A stretch of 64,000 nucleotides of DNA from Microbispora oryzae (GTDB lineage: Bacteria > Actinomycetota > Actinomycetes > Streptosporangiales > Streptosporangiaceae). Shown piece after piece: positions 16,971 through 25,095 of this stretch. Position numbers and translations under genes: made by a program. Positions within the stretch are counted from its first letter, which is position 1; each line of letters starts with the position of its first letter. The notes under the pieces were generated by a model that saw only the letters and a list, made by a program, of their open reading frames with translations, was not told where the DNA came from and ran no database searches. The DNA lies in assembly GCF_017896165.1 (NCBI RefSeq), contig NZ_JAFCNB010000007.1, forward strand, positions 265,457 to 329,456. Direction: 5' to 3'.

Positions 16971-18515
16971 GTGTTCGAGACGCTTTCCGACCGGCTGACT
17001 TCGGTCTTCTCCTCGCTTCGGTCCAAGGGCAGGCTTTCCGACGCCGACATCGACGCGACCTGCCGAGAGATCCGCATCGCGCTCCTCGAGGCGGACGTCG
17101 CCCTGCCGGTCGTGAAGGACTTCGTGGCCCGGGTCAAGGAGCGCGCCCGCGGCGCCGAGGTGTCCCAGGCGCTCAACCCGGCGCAGCAGGTCGTGAAGAT
17201 CGTCAATGACGAGCTCATCGAGATCCTCGGCGGGGAGACCCGCCGCCTGCGGTACGCCAAGACGCCGCCCACCGTGATCATGCTCGCGGGCCTCCAGGGA
17301 TCGGGTAAGACGACACTCGCCGGCAAGCTCGCCAAGTGGCTCCGCGACCAGGGGCACGCGCCGCTGCTCGTCGCCTGCGACCTGCAGCGCCCCAACGCCG
17401 TCCAGCAGCTGGCGGTCATGGCCGAGCGGGCCGAGGTCGCCGTCTTCGCCCCCGAGCCGGGCAACGGCGTGGGCGACCCGGTGGCCGTGGCGCGGCAGTC
17501 GGTGGAGCACGCCCGCCGCCAGCAGCACGACGTCGTGATCGTCGACACCGCCGGCCGTCTCGGCATCGACCAGGAGCTGATGCGGCAGGCCGCGGACATC
17601 CGCGACGCCGTCAGCCCCGACGAGGTCCTGTTCGTGCTCGACGCCATGATCGGCCAGGACGCGGTCAGCACCGCCCAGGCGTTCATGGAGGGGGTCGGCT
17701 TCGACGGCGTCGTGCTGACCAAGCTCGACGGCGACGCCCGCGGCGGCGCCGCCCTGTCCGTACGGCACGTCACCGGCCGCCCGATCATGTTCGCCTCGAC
17801 CGGTGAGAAGCTGGCGGACTTCGACGCCTTCCACCCCGACCGCATGGCGGGCCGGATCCTCGACATGGGTGACATCCTCACCCTGATCGAGCAGGCCCAG
17901 AAGACCTTCGACGAGCAGGAAGCCGCCAAGATGGCGGACAAGCTCGTCTCCGGCGACGGCTTCACCCTCGAGGACTTCCTCGAGCAGATGATGATGGTCC
18001 GCCGGATGGGCCCGATCAAGAATCTGCTCGGCATGATGCCCGGCATGGGGCAGATGCGCGACCAGCTCAACCAGGTCGACGACCGCGACCTCGACCGCAT
18101 CGCCGCGATCATCCGGTCCATGACTCCGGCCGAACGCCAGGACCCCAAGGTCATCAACGGGTCGCGTCGCGCCCGCATCGCCCGCGGCTCCGGAGTCACG
18201 GTCACCGAGGTCGGCAACCTCGTCATCCGCTTCTTCGAGGCGCAGAAGATGATGCGCCGGATGACCCAGGGCATCGGCATCCCCGGCATGCCGGGCGGGC
18301 GCAAGCAGCAGAAGGCGCAGAAGGCCAAGAAGGGCCGCCGGGTCAGCGGCGACCCCCGCAAGTCCGCGCTCGGCAAGGCGGCGGGAGGAGCGGCCGACAC
18401 GCCGAAGGCGCCCAAGGGTGTCCTCGGCAACCTCGGCGGCGGCCAGCTCCCGCCGGGCCTCAAGCTCCCGCCCGGGTTCGATCCCTCGAAGCTGGACCTG
18501 CCCGGCCAGAAGTAG
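16971..18515 (+). CDS. ffh: Signal recognition particle protein Ffh
   Basis: The 514-residue SRP54 GTPase, which binds signal sequences and 4.5S RNA and targets ribosomes to FtsY at the membrane. Domains in order: N bundle (residues 1-~90); G domain with LAGLQGSGKTTLAGKLA (~105), DTAGRLGID (~192) and TKLDG (~249); then a Met-rich M domain (EQMMMVRRMGPIKNLLGMMPGMGQM region) and a basic, Gly-rich tail typical of actinobacteria. GTG start. It faces the convergent lipoprotein gene, with 37 bp between their stops. Confidence 0.97.
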   Translation: MFETLSDRLTSVFSSLRSKGRLSDADIDATCREIRIALLEADVALPVVKDFVARVKERARGAEVSQALNPAQQVVKIVNDELIEILGGETRRLRYAKTPPTVIMLAGLQGSGKTTLAGKLAKWLRDQGHAPLLVACDLQRPNAVQQLAVMAERAEVAVFAPEPGNGVGDPVAVARQSVEHARRQQHDVVIVDTAGRLGIDQELMRQAADIRDAVSPDEVLFVLDAMIGQDAVSTAQAFMEGVGFDGVVLTKLDGDARGGAALSVRHVTGRPIMFASTGEKLADFDAFHPDRMAGRILDMGDILTLIEQAQKTFDEQEAAKMADKLVSGDGFTLEDFLEQMMMVRRMGPIKNLLGMMPGMGQMRDQLNQVDDRDLDRIAAIIRSMTPAERQDPKVINGSRRARIARGSGVTVTEVGNLVIRFFEAQKMMRRMTQGIGIPGMPGGRKQQKAQKAKKGRRVSGDPRKSALGKAAGGAADTPKAPKGVLGNLGGGQLPPGLKLPPGFDPSKLDLPGQK

Positions 18516-18552
18516 CCACGCCGTCCGCCGCGCCGGACCAAGATGCGCCGGA

Positions 18553-19116
18553 TCAGATGTGTGATCCGGGGGCCAGCGGCGTCACGTCGATCCGGCCGTC
18601 GTCGCAGGGGGCGGCCCGGAACGGGATCTCCAGATGCGCCGTCTCGTCCGGGGGGATGACCATGAGCCGGGCGGCGGACGGGCACCTGGTCTCGGCCCCG
18701 TTCGGCACGACGGTCCAGTGGAGCCGCGCGTGGGCGCTCGCGCGCGGCCGCAGCGTCACCCGGTGCGGCCGGGCGCTCTCCCTGCGGACGCGGGTGCGCA
18801 GCGCGTCTCCATGCGAGTCGATCATGATAAGGCCGGGGTAGCCGTAGACCCAGCAGGCCGACGACGAGGTGTTGGTCAGGACCAGCGCCGCGTAGCGCTG
18901 CCCCGCCCCCGCGTCCTGGCCGTCGATTTTGGCCTTGAGCGCGGTGGTGCGGCAGCGCCGTACGGCCGACGAGGTCGTCTGGGCGGCGCTCTCGGCGGCG
19001 GCCTTCGCCGTGACGCCGTTCAGGGAGGCGGAGGGGGCGGGGGTCGCGCAGGCGGCGGCGCCGAGCAGCAGCCCGGCGGCCGCGGCGAGTCGGATGGCGA
19101 GTCTGTTTCGTTCCAT
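18553..19116 (-). CDS. DUF4232-domain lipoprotein
   Basis: A 187-residue secreted lipoprotein: a signal of about 25 residues (LAAAAGLLLGAAACATPAP, lipobox AAAC), then a DUF4232-like domain with two Cys pairs (CRTTALKAKI.., SSACWVYGYPGL, CPSAARLMVIPP). The family is common in actinobacteria and of unknown function. The ATG at 19116 is chosen for the signal peptide. The frame stays open to 20058, but that part runs antisense to rpsP/khpA and is not coding. No clear ribosome-binding site. It interrupts the usual ffh-rpsP neighbourhood on the opposite strand. Confidence 0.8.
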   Translation of the reverse strand: MERNRLAIRLAAAAGLLLGAAACATPAPSASLNGVTAKAAAESAAQTTSSAVRRCRTTALKAKIDGQDAGAGQRYAALVLTNTSSSACWVYGYPGLIMIDSHGDALRTRVRRESARPHRVTLRPRASAHARLHWTVVPNGAETRCPSAARLMVIPPDETAHLEIPFRAAPCDDGRIDVTPLAPGSHI

Positions 19117-19401
19117 GCAGTGTTGGATGCGGAAAGCGGCGCTTTCGTTCGCGCCGGCGGGCGTCCGGGGCCGGACCGGCGGCCGCGGATGTCGCGGACC
19201 GTGGGAAAACCAGGCCGACTCGGTGCCGTCTCTTGGCCGAGCAGCCCGAATCATCTGGCAGAATGTCAGGCTGGAACATCGTGACCAGGCGGGTGCCCTC
19301 TCACCCCCGCCGGTCGCGCCTGTCCCTCGGGCGGGCTCCCATCGTGCCCCACTCGATGCGACACCGCTCACCCACGCTCTAATGCAGGAGAGACCACACC
19401 C

Positions 19402-19857
19402 GTGGCAGTCAAGATCAAGCTCAAGCGGCTCGGAATGATCCGCAACCCGCAGTACCGCATCGTCGTCGCCGACGCCCGCAACAAGCGTGACGGCCGTGCG
19501 ATCGAGGAGATCGGCCTCTACCACCCGAAGGAGAACCCCTCGCGCATCGAGGTCGACTCCGAGCGGGCGCAGTACTGGCTCGGCGTCGGCGCCCAGCCGA
19601 CCGACCCGGTCCTCAAGATCTTCAAGCTGACCGGCGACTGGCAGAAGTTCAAGGGCGAGCCGGCTCCGGCGACCCCGCTCCAGGTGGCCGAGCCCCGGCC
19701 CGACCGGCACGCCGCCTACGAGGCCGCCGCCCGCGAGACGCTGTCGAGCGACGCGAGCGCCGCCACCACTCCGAAGAAGAGCCGGAAGCCCGCCAAGGCC
19801 GACGAGACCGCCGAGGCCCCGGCCCCCGCTGAGGAGAAGTCGGAAGGCGAGGCCTGA
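19402..19857 (+). CDS. rpsP: 30S ribosomal protein S16
   Basis: The 151-residue S16 of the small subunit. The conserved core ([48 protein letters not shown]) occupies ~85 residues; the rest is an Ala/Glu/Lys-rich tail common in actinobacterial S16. GTG start. First gene of the rpsP-khpA unit. The 285 bp upstream (19117-19401) contain no other gene and must hold its promoter. Confidence 0.97.
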   Translation: MAVKIKLKRLGMIRNPQYRIVVADARNKRDGRAIEEIGLYHPKENPSRIEVDSERAQYWLGVGAQPTDPVLKIFKLTGDWQKFKGEPAPATPLQVAEPRPDRHAAYEAAARETLSSDASAATTPKKSRKPAKADETAEAPAPAEEKSEGEA

Positions 19858-19858
19858 G

Positions 19859-20101
19859 GTGCTCGAGGAGGCCCTCGAGCACCTGGTCAAGGGCATCGTC
19901 GAGCACCCCGGCGAGGTCCGGGTCCGGGCGCGGCGCGTCCGCACCGGGCGCGTCCTCGAGGTCCGGGTGCATCCCGAGGATCTCGGAAAGGTCATCGGCC
20001 GCGGCGGTCGTACCGCCAGGGCGCTGCGCACCGTCGTGAACGCCCTGTCGAACGGCAAGTACGTGCGGATCGACCTGGTTGACCTGGACGAGGCCCGCTG
20101 A
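19859..20101 (+). CDS. khpA: KH-domain RNA-binding protein KhpA
   Basis: An 80-residue single KH domain with the GxxG loop in VIGRGGRTARAL. KhpA is a small RNA-binding protein which, with KhpB, affects cell division and translation in Gram-positives. The GTG start is one base after the rpsP stop, so the two are coupled. A strong terminator follows within 15 bp. Confidence 0.93.
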   Translation: MLEEALEHLVKGIVEHPGEVRVRARRVRTGRVLEVRVHPEDLGKVIGRGGRTARALRTVVNALSNGKYVRIDLVDLDEAR

Positions 20102-20114
20102 GGAGAACCTCACG

Positions 20115-20153
20115 CCGGGGGACCTCGTTCTGAGGTCCCCCGGTTCGTTTTTT
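20115..20153 (+). terminator. Rho-independent terminator between khpA and rimM
   Basis: A perfect 12-bp GC-rich stem (20115-20126 with 20132-20143), a five-base loop GTTCT, then a run of six T. It has textbook form and splits the rpsP-khpA pair from rimM-trmD. Confidence 0.9.
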
Positions 20154-20204
20154 CGGTGCCGCACGGGGATGGATCCGGCGAGCGGTGTAGGAAGAGGGCG
20201 TCAC

Positions 20205-20723
20205 GTGCAGCTTGTCGTTGGCAGGATCGGCCGACCGCACGGGGTGCGGGGAGAGGTCACGGTCGAGGTGCGGACCGACGATCCCGAGGCACGGTTCGCC
20301 GCGGGATCCGTCCTGGCGACCGAGCCGGCCTCCAGGGGCCCGTTAACGGTCGAGCGGGCGCGGTGGCACAGGGACATCCTGCTGCTGACGCTGGCGGGCG
20401 TGGCCGGCCGGGACGCCGCCGAGGCCCTGCGGGGCACCCTGCTCGTCATCGACTCCGCCGAGATCCCGCCGTCCGAGGACCCCGACGAGTTCCACGACCA
20501 TCAGCTCATCGGCCTGGCCGTCGTCACGGCCGGGGGTGAGCGCGTGGGCGAGGTCGCCGACGTCCTCCACCACGGGCAGGACCTGCTGGTGATCGACCGG
20601 CCGGCCGGTGGAGAGGCGTACGTGCCGTTCGTCCGGCAGCTCGTGCCCGAGATCGACCTCGAACGGGGTGTGCTCGTCGTGGACGCCCCGCCCGGCCTGC
20701 TCGACTCCGGCGAGACGGAGTAG
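20205..20723 (+). CDS. rimM: Ribosome maturation factor RimM
   Basis: A 172-residue RimM, which helps mature the 30S head near S19. The N-terminal reductase-like barrel starts with LVVGRIGRPHGVRGEVTVEV; the C-terminal PRC barrel contains DLLVIDRP and VPFVRQLVPEIDLERGVLVVDAPPGLLD. The GTG at 20205 follows GAAGAGGG and starts exactly at the conserved domain; the open frame upstream to 20079 crosses the terminator and is rejected. Confidence 0.95.
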   Translation: MQLVVGRIGRPHGVRGEVTVEVRTDDPEARFAAGSVLATEPASRGPLTVERARWHRDILLLTLAGVAGRDAAEALRGTLLVIDSAEIPPSEDPDEFHDHQLIGLAVVTAGGERVGEVADVLHHGQDLLVIDRPAGGEAYVPFVRQLVPEIDLERGVLVVDAPPGLLDSGETE

Positions 20724-20732
20724 GGGCCGGTC

Positions 20733-21596
20733 ATGCGGGTCGACATCATCTCGATCTTCCCGGAGTACTTCGCGCCCCTGGACGTCTCCCTCATGGGCAA
20801 GGCGCGCGAGCGCGGCATCCTCGACATCCACCTCCACCAGCTCCGCGACTGGGCGCATGACGTCCACAAGACCGTCGACGACACGCCGTACGGCGGCGGG
20901 CCCGGCATGGTCATGAAGCCCGAGATCTGGGGCGAGGCCGTCGACGCGGTCATCGACCTGGGCCGTTCGGCCGAGGGCGGGGAGCCGTCCGGATCGCCCC
21001 GGATGGTCGTCCCGACACCCAGCGGGCGGCCGTTCACCCAGGAGGTGGCCCTCGAGTACGCCAAGGAGCCCTGGCTGCTGTTCGCCCCGGCCCGCTATGA
21101 GGGCATCGACTCTCGGGTCGTGGCGGAGTACGGCACCCGGCTGCGCGTCGACGAGGTGAGCATCGGCGACTACGTGCTGGCCGGGGGAGAGGCCGCCGTG
21201 CTCGTGATGGTCGAGGCCGTGGGACGGCTGCTGCCCGGGGTCCTGGGCAACGTTCGCTCGGTGGCCGACGACTCCTTCGCGCCGGGGGCCATGGCCAACC
21301 TGCTTGAGGGCCCCGTTTACACGAAGCCGCCGGTGTGGCGCGGGCACGAGGTGCCCGACGTGCTGCTGTCGGGACACCACGGGAAGATCGCGCGGTGGCG
21401 CCGTGACGAGGCGCTGCGCCGCACCGCGGCGAACCGGCCCGACCTTCTCGCCGGGCCCGGCCGGGACGCCCTCGACGCGCGCGACCGGCAGGTGATCGAG
21501 GAGTTCGGGGAGCGGCGTCCCGCTCAGGACGACCCGGCGGGCGCCGAGGGATCCGCCCCGTCGTTTCGCCCCGGGCCCGAAGATATGGCAGACTGA
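20733..21596 (+). CDS. trmD: tRNA (guanine-37-N1)-methyltransferase TrmD
   Basis: A 287-residue SPOUT-class enzyme making m1G37 in tRNAs, which prevents +1 frameshifts. Visible motifs: VDIISIFPEYF at the N-terminus, LHQLRDWA, DDTPYGGGPGMVM, LLFAPARYEGIDSRV and the knot segment EVSIGDYVLAGGEAAVLVM. ATG start 9 bp after rimM. The C-terminus is slightly extended by a low-complexity end. Confidence 0.97.
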   Translation: MRVDIISIFPEYFAPLDVSLMGKARERGILDIHLHQLRDWAHDVHKTVDDTPYGGGPGMVMKPEIWGEAVDAVIDLGRSAEGGEPSGSPRMVVPTPSGRPFTQEVALEYAKEPWLLFAPARYEGIDSRVVAEYGTRLRVDEVSIGDYVLAGGEAAVLVMVEAVGRLLPGVLGNVRSVADDSFAPGAMANLLEGPVYTKPPVWRGHEVPDVLLSGHHGKIARWRRDEALRRTAANRPDLLAGPGRDALDARDRQVIEEFGERRPAQDDPAGAEGSAPSFRPGPEDMAD

Positions 21597-21746
21597 GTCG
21601 CTGCTGCCCACTTTCCCGACCGCGAGGTACGGCGTCGGGCGGCACATCAGACGTATCAAGCCAAGCATGCGCGTCCGCTTCGCCGCCGAGCCACGGGTTC
21701 GGCCGGGCGGACCTCCGTGTGCCCCTGCCAACGAGGAACCGCTGCC

Positions 21747-22112
21747 ATGCACACGCAGATCCAGGAGATCGAGAAGGCTGCCCTCCGCAGCGACGTACCG
21801 AGCTTCCGCCCGGGCGACACGCTGGAGGTCCACGTCCGCGTCATCGAGGGCAACCGGTCCCGTATCCAGGTGTTCAAGGGCTTCGTCCTGCGCCGCCAGG
21901 GCGGCGGCATCCGTGAGACGTTCACGGTCCGCAAGGTCAGTTACGGCGTCGGCGTCGAGCGCACCTTCCCGGTGCACAGCCCCGTGATCGAGAAGATCGT
22001 CGTGGTCACCCGTGGCGACGTCCGCCGCGCCAAGCTCTACTACATGCGTGACCTGCGCGGTAAGGCCGCCCGCATCCGCGAGAAGCGTGAGGCGCTGCCG
22101 GCCGGCAAGTAG
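21747..22112 (+). CDS. rplS: 50S ribosomal protein L19
   Basis: A 121-residue L19, at the 30S/50S interface. It shows [55 protein letters not shown] and [18 protein letters not shown]. The ATG at 21747 sits behind GAGGAA; a longer opening from 21717 is not homologous. The 150-bp leader probably carries its own promoter. A terminator follows. Confidence 0.97.
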   Translation: MHTQIQEIEKAALRSDVPSFRPGDTLEVHVRVIEGNRSRIQVFKGFVLRRQGGGIRETFTVRKVSYGVGVERTFPVHSPVIEKIVVVTRGDVRRAKLYYMRDLRGKAARIREKREALPAGK

Positions 22113-22125
22113 GCGACAGAGGATG

Positions 22126-22161
22126 GTGGTCCGCGCCCGCAGGTGCGGACCACTTTCTTTT
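22126..22161 (+). terminator. Rho-independent terminator after rplS
   Basis: A 9-bp perfect stem (GTGGTCCGC at 22126-22134 with 22145-22153), ten-base loop, then TTTCTTTT. Confidence 0.85.
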
Positions 22162-22250
22162 GCCGGACAGGCCGCGTCCGCGACGCGTGACGGGCATGGA
22201 CATCATCTAGGCTCAGCAGCGATGGCTAGAGGAAGGTCGGGGACAGGCGT

Positions 22251-23099
22251 GTGTCCGTCCCCGCCAAGGACGGGGTGGACGTGGTCGCCGAAGACGTCAA
22301 GCAGACCGCCGAGGGTGGCGGCAAGAGGGGCTCGTTCTGGCGGGAGCTCCCCGTCCTCATCGTGGTCGCCCTCGCCCTGGCGTTGCTGATCAAATCCTTC
22401 GTCGTCCAGGCGTTCTACATCCCGTCCGAGTCGATGCAGAACACACTGCTCGTCAACGACCGGGTGCTGGTCAACAAGCTCGTCTACCACGTCAGAGACA
22501 TCCATCGCGGCGACATCGTGGTGTTCTCCGGGCTCGACTCCTGGGACCCCGAGGTGCAGATCGAGCCTCCGTCCAACGTCGTCACCGGGGCCCTCCGCTG
22601 GGTCGGGACGGCGTTCGGGATGGTGCCCGGCGAGAAGGACTACATCAAGCGCGTCATCGGCGTGCCCGGTGACAAGGTCAAGTGCTGCGACGCCCAGGGC
22701 CGGGTCACGGTTAACGGCGTGCCGCTCGACGAGAAGTCGTACCTGTATCCGGGAGACGCCCCGTCGACGGACCAGTTCGAGGTCACGGTCCCGCCCGGCA
22801 GGCTCTGGGTGATGGGCGACCACCGCTCGGTGTCCTTCGACTCGCGCCGGCACCAGGGCGATCCAGGCGGCGGCACGATCCCGGCTGACAAGGTCGTCGG
22901 CCGTGCCTTCGTCATCGTCTGGCCGTTCGACCGGGCGACCGTGCTGTCGATCCCCGAGACGTTCTCCCAGCCCGCGCTGGCCCTCGCGGCGGGCGCGGCG
23001 CCCTTCGTCGGGGGATTCGCCGCGGCGCTCCCGTTGATGGCCGTGGGCAGACGGCTGGCCTTCAGGCGGCGGGCGTCGCGCGGCCGGGCGAGGCGGTAG
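22251..23099 (+). CDS. lepB: Signal peptidase I, larger form with C-terminal membrane segment
   Basis: A 282-residue type I signal peptidase (S26A) that cleaves Sec and Tat signal peptides outside the membrane. N-terminal TM about residues 33-50; catalytic Ser61 in FYIPSESM and Lys133 in YIKRVIGVPGD; box GRLWVMGDHR; a second hydrophobic segment near the C-terminus (residues ~245-265) that the paralogue downstream lacks. GTG start. Multiple signal peptidases in tandem are typical of streptomycete-like genomes. Confidence 0.93.
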   Translation: MSVPAKDGVDVVAEDVKQTAEGGGKRGSFWRELPVLIVVALALALLIKSFVVQAFYIPSESMQNTLLVNDRVLVNKLVYHVRDIHRGDIVVFSGLDSWDPEVQIEPPSNVVTGALRWVGTAFGMVPGEKDYIKRVIGVPGDKVKCCDAQGRVTVNGVPLDEKSYLYPGDAPSTDQFEVTVPPGRLWVMGDHRSVSFDSRRHQGDPGGGTIPADKVVGRAFVIVWPFDRATVLSIPETFSQPALALAAGAAPFVGGFAAALPLMAVGRRLAFRRRASRGRARR

Positions 23100-23103
23100 C
23101 CCG

Positions 23104-23727
23104 ATGACGACGGCCGGAAACAGCGTCGAGGAAGGCGGAGCGGACGGCGAGCCGTCACCCAAGAAGGGCTCCAGCCTGCGCGAGACCGCACTGTTCACGC
23201 TCGGCGGCATCGTCGTGGCGGTGCTCGTCCACATGTTCGTCCTGCAGTCGTTCTACATCCCGTCCGAGTCGATGGAGAACACGCTGCTGATCAACGATCG
23301 CGTGGTGGTCAACAAGCTCGCGTACAAGCTGGGCTCCGTCGACCGGGGCGACATCGTCGTCTTCCGGGGCTGGGACGGCGAGGACACGATCAAGCGGGTC
23401 ATCGGGATCGGCGGCGACCACGTCGTGTGCTGTGACGCCCAGCGGCGGATCACCGTGAACGGCGTGCCCCTCGACGAGGAGAACAAGTACCTCTACCCCG
23501 GCGCCTACCCTTCGGGCCGCGACTTCGACGTCAAGGTCCCCCAGGGGCGGCTCTGGCTGATGGGTGACAACCGTTCCAACTCGGCCGACTCGCGGATGCA
23601 CATGGACGACGGCCACGACGGCACGATCGCCGTGGACGACGTCATCGGGCGCGCCTTCGCCCGCTACTGGCCGCTGTCCCGCCTTTCGTGGCTGTCCGAT
23701 CCCGCGACTTTCGGCCAGGTCCACTGA
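23104..23727 (+). CDS. lepB: Signal peptidase I, second paralogue
   Basis: A 207-residue signal peptidase I, four bases behind the first. One N-terminal TM (about 30-47); catalytic Ser56 (FYIPSESM) and Lys97 (IKRVIGIGGD); box GRLWLMGDNRSNSADSR. It ends after GRAFARYWPL without the extra C-terminal TM. The two genes are a tandem duplication diverged in sequence and topology. Confidence 0.95.
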   Translation: MTTAGNSVEEGGADGEPSPKKGSSLRETALFTLGGIVVAVLVHMFVLQSFYIPSESMENTLLINDRVVVNKLAYKLGSVDRGDIVVFRGWDGEDTIKRVIGIGGDHVVCCDAQRRITVNGVPLDEENKYLYPGAYPSGRDFDVKVPQGRLWLMGDNRSNSADSRMHMDDGHDGTIAVDDVIGRAFARYWPLSRLSWLSDPATFGQVH

Positions 23728-23805
23728 TTTCAGCTGCGGCTTTGTCGTACGGGACGGTTGGTGCCGTATCGCGCGGGCCGAATGGGGCGTAATCTGCTAG
23801 TCGTC

Positions 23806-24531
23806 ATGACAGCTGCCTATCGCCCGCGCCCCAGCGTCGTACGGCGGGATTCGGGACTCTACGGCTACGAGCGAGCCCTGGCCCGGCGGGGGTTCACCCC
23901 GGTCGCCGGAGTCGACGAGGCGGGACGGGGCGCCTGTGCCGGTCCGCTGGTGGTCGCGGCCGTCGTCCTCGGCCGGGACATCGAGGGGCTGACGGACTCC
24001 AAGCTCGTCGGCGAGGCCGTCCGCGAACGCCTGTACGAGCAGGTGACCGCCACGGCCCGCGCGGTCAGCGTGGTCGTCGTCCCACCAGAGGAGATCGACG
24101 CGCGGGGGCTGCACAAGTGCAACATCGCGGGGATGCGCAGGGCCGTCGCGGGGCTGGGGATCGACCCCGGCTACGTTCTCACGGACGGGTTCCCCGTGGC
24201 CGGTCTTCCCGCGCCGTCGCTGGCCGTGTGGAAGGGCGATCAGGTGGCCGCCTGTGTGGCCGCGGCCTCCATCGTGGCCAAGGTCACGAGAGACCGGATC
24301 ATGCTCGGGCTGGAGGATCATCACCCGCAGTACGGCTTCGCCGCGCACAAGGGTTATGTGACGCCGGCCCATCGACGCGCTTTGGCCGTGCACGGACCGA
24401 GCCCCCATCATCGGTTCTCGTTCGTGACGGTGGCCAGGGTGACTCGTGGATCTGAGATCCCGGACGCGGACCCGTGGACGGGGCAGGATGGGGACATGCA
24501 CGAGAATGGGGTCGGGGCCGGTGTCGTCTGA
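23806..24531 (+). CDS. rnhB: Ribonuclease HII
   Basis: A 241-residue RNase HII, which removes RNA from RNA-DNA hybrids, including single ribonucleotides. It has the [14 protein letters not shown] motif (Asp37, Glu38), [14 protein letters not shown] and [12 protein letters not shown]. The ATG at 23806 is chosen; the frame is open from 23758 but no ribosome-binding site decides between them. The C-terminal ~30 residues are extra to the usual fold. Confidence 0.93.
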   Translation: MTAAYRPRPSVVRRDSGLYGYERALARRGFTPVAGVDEAGRGACAGPLVVAAVVLGRDIEGLTDSKLVGEAVRERLYEQVTATARAVSVVVVPPEEIDARGLHKCNIAGMRRAVAGLGIDPGYVLTDGFPVAGLPAPSLAVWKGDQVAACVAAASIVAKVTRDRIMLGLEDHHPQYGFAAHKGYVTPAHRRALAVHGPSPHHRFSFVTVARVTRGSEIPDADPWTGQDGDMHENGVGAGVV

Positions 24532-24570
24532 TCGGGTGATCTCGACCGGGTGCGGAAGAGGAGGACCGGG

Positions 24571-24894
24571 ATGAGCGCGGAAGATCTCGAAAAGTACGAG
24601 ACCGAGATGGAGTTGCAGCTCTACCGGGAGTACCGCGACGTGGTGGGGCTCTTCACCTATGTCGTCGAGACGGAGCGCCGTTTCTATCTGACCAACTCGG
24701 TCGACCTCGACGTGCGCACGGCCGAGAACGGCGACGTCTTCTTCGACGTGAAGATGCAGGACGCCTGGGTGTGGGACATGTATCGCCCGGCGAGGTTTGT
24801 GAAGAACGTCCGGGTGGTGACCTTCAAGGACGTCAATGTCGAGGAGCTCGCCAAGCCAGATCTGGAGATGCCCAAGGAGGGCTTCTCCGGCTGA
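24571..24894 (+). CDS. DUF2469 conserved actinobacterial protein
   Basis: A 107-residue acidic DUF2469 protein (SAEDLEKYETEMELQLYREYRDVVGLF..VVETERRFYLTNSVDL). It is strongly conserved next to rnhB across actinobacteria, and its function is unknown. The ATG is behind GAGGAGGA. The 200 bp after it contain only imperfect GGCTGAGGC..TCCCGG repeats. Confidence 0.93.
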   Translation: MSAEDLEKYETEMELQLYREYRDVVGLFTYVVETERRFYLTNSVDLDVRTAENGDVFFDVKMQDAWVWDMYRPARFVKNVRVVTFKDVNVEELAKPDLEMPKEGFSG

Positions 24895-25095
24895 GGCCCG
24901 TCTCCCGGCTGAGTCCGTCCCTCGGCCAAGTTCCATCCGGCTGAGGCTCGCCTCCCGGTTGGGCCCCGCTTCCCTGTCCGCGGGTCCGTCCCGCCGGCTT
25001 TGTGCTTTTGAACCCGTCCCGCCTTCCCACCCGCCGCTGTCCACAGAACGGCGTTCGGGCGCGTCCCGGTGGCGGTGGGACGGAAGGCTTGGGGC

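Noticed and set aside
18548..18569. 8-bp perfect stem at the convergent ends of ffh and the lipoprotein gene
   Set aside because: It contains the lipoprotein stop codon and has no T-run on either side; possibly a weak bidirectional terminator, not firm enough to list.
16931..19279. Long minus-strand frame antisense to ffh
   Set aside because: The residue mix (Arg/Ser/Ala) is that of an antisense shadow; ffh is unambiguous on the other strand.
24885..24965. Imperfect GGCTGAGGC..TCCCGG repeats behind the DUF2469 gene
   Set aside because: Short and degenerate, with no stable unit; not a CRISPR array, attachment site or mobile-element end.
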